64,000 nt of DNA. Origin: Pleurostoma richardsiae. Its lineage: Eukaryota; Ascomycota; Sordariomycetes; Calosphaeriales; Pleurostomataceae. This document shows, piece by piece, positions 62,050 through 64,000 of this stretch (the stretch's first letter is position 1; each line of letters opens with the position of its first letter). The stretch is from positions 105,724-169,723 of the forward strand of contig JANBVO010000060.1 of assembly GCA_030052745.1 (NCBI GenBank), read 5' to 3'. A program made the position numbers and the translations under genes. Below the pieces are notes generated by a model. It saw only the letters and a program-made list of their open reading frames with translations. It was not told the origin of the DNA and made no database searches.

Positions 62050-62973
62050 ATGCCCCAGAACAGCCCAACCGTCTTCGTCGTAGCTGCGACTGGCACTCAA
62101 GGGTCAGCCCTGTGCCGCCGGCTCCGCGAGCTTGGCTGGGGCGTCCGTGCCACGGTGCGGAATCCCGATTCGCGCCAGGCGCAGGCACTCGCCAACATCG
62201 GGGTCGAACTAAACGCCGGTGATTGGGATGACGAGGCTCCTCTGGCGGCCGGCGTCGCCGGCTGCGACATGCTATTTCTCGCTCTCGTTGCCAGCTACAG
62301 AAACATGGACAACGAGCGCATTTGGGCGCTGCGAATCCTGCGAGTTGCCAGGGCCGCAGGCGTCAAGCAGGTCGTCTACACCAGCGTCGTAAGCGCCGAC
62401 GCACCAGAGAGGCGAACACTGCTGCCAGCCGACCACCTCCTGTGCAAAGGCCTTTTCTCCAAGAATGTCATCGAGGGCCTGGTGCAGCGGGCCGGCTTCG
62501 AGCACTGGACCATCCTCCGCCCAGGGTTCTTCATGTCCAACCTCCTAGACCCAAAGGCCCGGATGTATTACGAGCTCTTCGAGAGGGACACCTGGCTGAC
62601 AGCAATGACGCCCGACACGAAACTTGGCTTGATCGACCCGGAGGACATCGCCAAGTTCGCTGTTGCGGCGTTCCAAGACCCGAAGCGGTTCGACAAGCAG
62701 GCAATCGAACTCGTCGGGGAGAGATTGACGCCGGAACAGATGATGGCGCTACTATCGGGCGTGGTCGGGCGCGAGATGAAAGCCAGCTTCTATACCGAGG
62801 AGGAAATCAGGACAGGCATCACAACAAACCCTCTTATTGGAGCCCAACTAGTACTTCGCGACGGAGAAAAATATGCGGATATGGAGAGGGTGAAGTCATG
62901 GGGCATTCCAATGGGAACTTTTAAGGACTTTCTCGAGCGAGAGAAGATAGCCGTGAGGGAGACGTATGACTGA
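62050..62973 (+). CDS. NmrA-like NAD(P)-binding protein
   Basis: This intronless gene encodes 307 aa. The Rossmann motif AATGTQGSALCRRL at the N-terminus, VRATVRNPDS, GVKQVVYTSVVSAD, WTILRPGFFMSNLL and LIDPEDIAKFAVAAF are standard NmrA/isoflavone-reductase-like atypical SDR blocks. Such proteins are either NADP(H)-sensing regulators, like NmrA in nitrogen repression, or reductases in secondary metabolism; sequence alone does not decide. The family Tyr-x3-Lys triad is not clearly present, favouring a regulatory or atypical role. It shares a promoter region with the Zn2Cys6 gene. Confidence 0.92.
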   Translation: MPQNSPTVFVVAATGTQGSALCRRLRELGWGVRATVRNPDSRQAQALANIGVELNAGDWDDEAPLAAGVAGCDMLFLALVASYRNMDNERIWALRILRVARAAGVKQVVYTSVVSADAPERRTLLPADHLLCKGLFSKNVIEGLVQRAGFEHWTILRPGFFMSNLLDPKARMYYELFERDTWLTAMTPDTKLGLIDPEDIAKFAVAAFQDPKRFDKQAIELVGERLTPEQMMALLSGVVGREMKASFYTEEEIRTGITTNPLIGAQLVLRDGEKYADMERVKSWGIPMGTFKDFLEREKIAVRETYD

Positions 62974-63291
62974 TTCCTTGTCGCACAAAAAAACAGACGA
63001 GGACAAGGAAATGAAGCGGCTCCTCGGCCGATCCTGAGAACGAAAGAGTTCCTCTCTGTTTGACATGCCGTTTGGGGGCGTGACCGTATTGCCGGGTATG
63101 ACAGTCCGGCCCATGTGGGGTGAAATTGCCGGCTGGTGCCAGTCTTCTAAAATGAATAGACACAAGTCTGGCCCCACTGCAGCCCAATGCCACCACACCT
63201 GAATTCAACCACCTACAATTAAACAGCGAAAACATCACCAAATGAACAGATCTATTTAAGCCGTTCAGTGGATTAGAAAGCCCTGATTCTA

Positions 63292-64000
63292 GGATTTAAT
63301 ATTTAGTATATAAGCCCCTGGCTTTTCGTACAGCCTTTAAACGGCGGGGTAGTGACTGAATCAGTTTGCGGATAAGGTCTTAGTCAAGAGCCCTCCATAC
63401 AACCTAGGCTGTACGCTTGAATTCCTCGATATCCACCTCGTTCTTTTTAAGGTTCTAGAGATCAAGGAATAACTCTCCTATCTTATCCTTTAGGTATTTC
63501 CAAACGTACTCAATAGGGTTTAAATCAAGAGAATATACAAGCTATTCTAACAGAGAAATCGTATACCTAGTAAACTACTCCTAGACCTTTACTACAATGT
63601 AGATTCGAACGTTATCTTACTGAAAATACCTGGTCCCATCATATAGAAGTAAGAGCACCTCTTCCAACAACTTAAAATAGAAATTAGCTAAGTATCCCTA
63701 CCTCTTAGAGGTCAAATCTCTCTCCATAATGACCAACTCAGACTTCCTATCTAACCAGATAACTACCTACATCATAAAAGAAATAATAGGCTTGACATGT
63801 AGCGTATTATTAACTAGATCTCCTCGGTAACGCTCTAGAGACATTCGCCAAACTCAATAGCCTAGATTGTTAGGGGCATTCTGGACAGTAGTCTCATCAC
63901 TAAAGAAAGTCTGGATGCGTTAGAGAGGCTCTCAAAGTCCTTCCAACTCGAGAGCACATACCTCCATCAATTCTTCTTCTTTCTCCTTCCACTCTCGTCT
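63292..64000 (-). mobile_element. RIP-damaged Tc1-type transposase, cut by the window edge
   Basis: Read on the minus strand, the DDE core is recognisable: FFSDETTVQN, then DNVRIYIV after a stop where Gln is expected, and SLDLNPIEYVWKYLKDKI. The second catalytic Asp and the Glu are separated by 34 positions, i.e. DD34E, the Tc1 type. More than ten in-frame stops, mostly TAG or TAA at expected Gln or Trp, show strong RIP. The 5' part lies beyond the right edge. Confidence 0.82.

Noticed and set aside
1-64000. Search for CRISPR arrays, riboswitches, a PKS/NRPS core or a toxin gene
   Set aside because: None was seen; the only tandem array is the coding 15-bp repeat at 57.3 kb, and no polyketide or nonribosomal peptide core enzyme is present, so a classical secondary-metabolite cluster is not supported.

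Overview
The window is genomic DNA of a filamentous ascomycete (Pezizomycotina, most likely Sordariomycetes; a family-level inference, no species claimed). The signs are genes with short GT-AG introns of about 48-98 nt and CTAAC/CTAAT branch sites, a HET-domain gene, several Zn2Cys6 regulators, an intron-containing tRNA-Tyr, and decayed genes and DNA transposons whose in-frame stops look like repeat-induced point mutation (RIP).

Layout. 0-12 kb: tRNA-Tyr, a HET-domain gene, a small hypothetical gene, a secreted type-B carboxylesterase and a secreted alpha/beta hydrolase. 13.9-15.8 kb: an MFS transporter pseudogene with six in-frame stops. 16.7-30.6 kb: butanediol-dehydrogenase-like Zn-ADH, a decayed transcription factor, an aldo-keto reductase, an intact Zn2Cys6 factor, and a divergent pair of a two-domain 3-hydroxyisobutyrate-dehydrogenase-like enzyme and a class II aldolase. 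31-38 kb: a second decayed transcription factor, then a divergent pair of NADPH-P450 reductase and a CYP53-like P450. 38.8-55.8 kb: sugar transporter, RpiB-type isomerase divergent from a dihydroxyacetone-kinase-family kinase, Gfo/Idh/MocA oxidoreductase, a RIP-damaged pogo-type transposon, a second sugar transporter divergent from a triosephosphate-isomerase paralogue, and a flavin monooxygenase. 57-63 kb: a T5orf172-domain protein with a 15-bp tandem repeat and a divergent Zn2Cys6/NmrA pair. The right edge holds a RIP-damaged Tc1-type transposase.

Main interpretation. The 18-56 kb stretch looks like one catabolic gene cluster. A DAK-family kinase, an RpiB-type isomerase and a TIM paralogue together are the set known from tetritol/erythrulose use (erythrulose kinase plus L-erythrulose-1-phosphate and D-erythrulose-4-phosphate isomerases). 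They sit with sugar transporters, polyol-type dehydrogenases, a class II aldolase, a P450 with its own reductase, and a flavin monooxygenase. An 11-bp word, CGG-AAA(A/T)(A/G/T)-CGG, was found nine times by eye. All nine copies lie in intergenic, promoter-type DNA of these genes (aldo-keto reductase; dehydrogenase/aldolase; P450/reductase; oxidoreductase; transporter/isomerase; monooxygenase). This is the CGG-N5-CGG architecture of a Zn2Cys6 operator and suggests a single regulon. The substrate is inferred, not shown.
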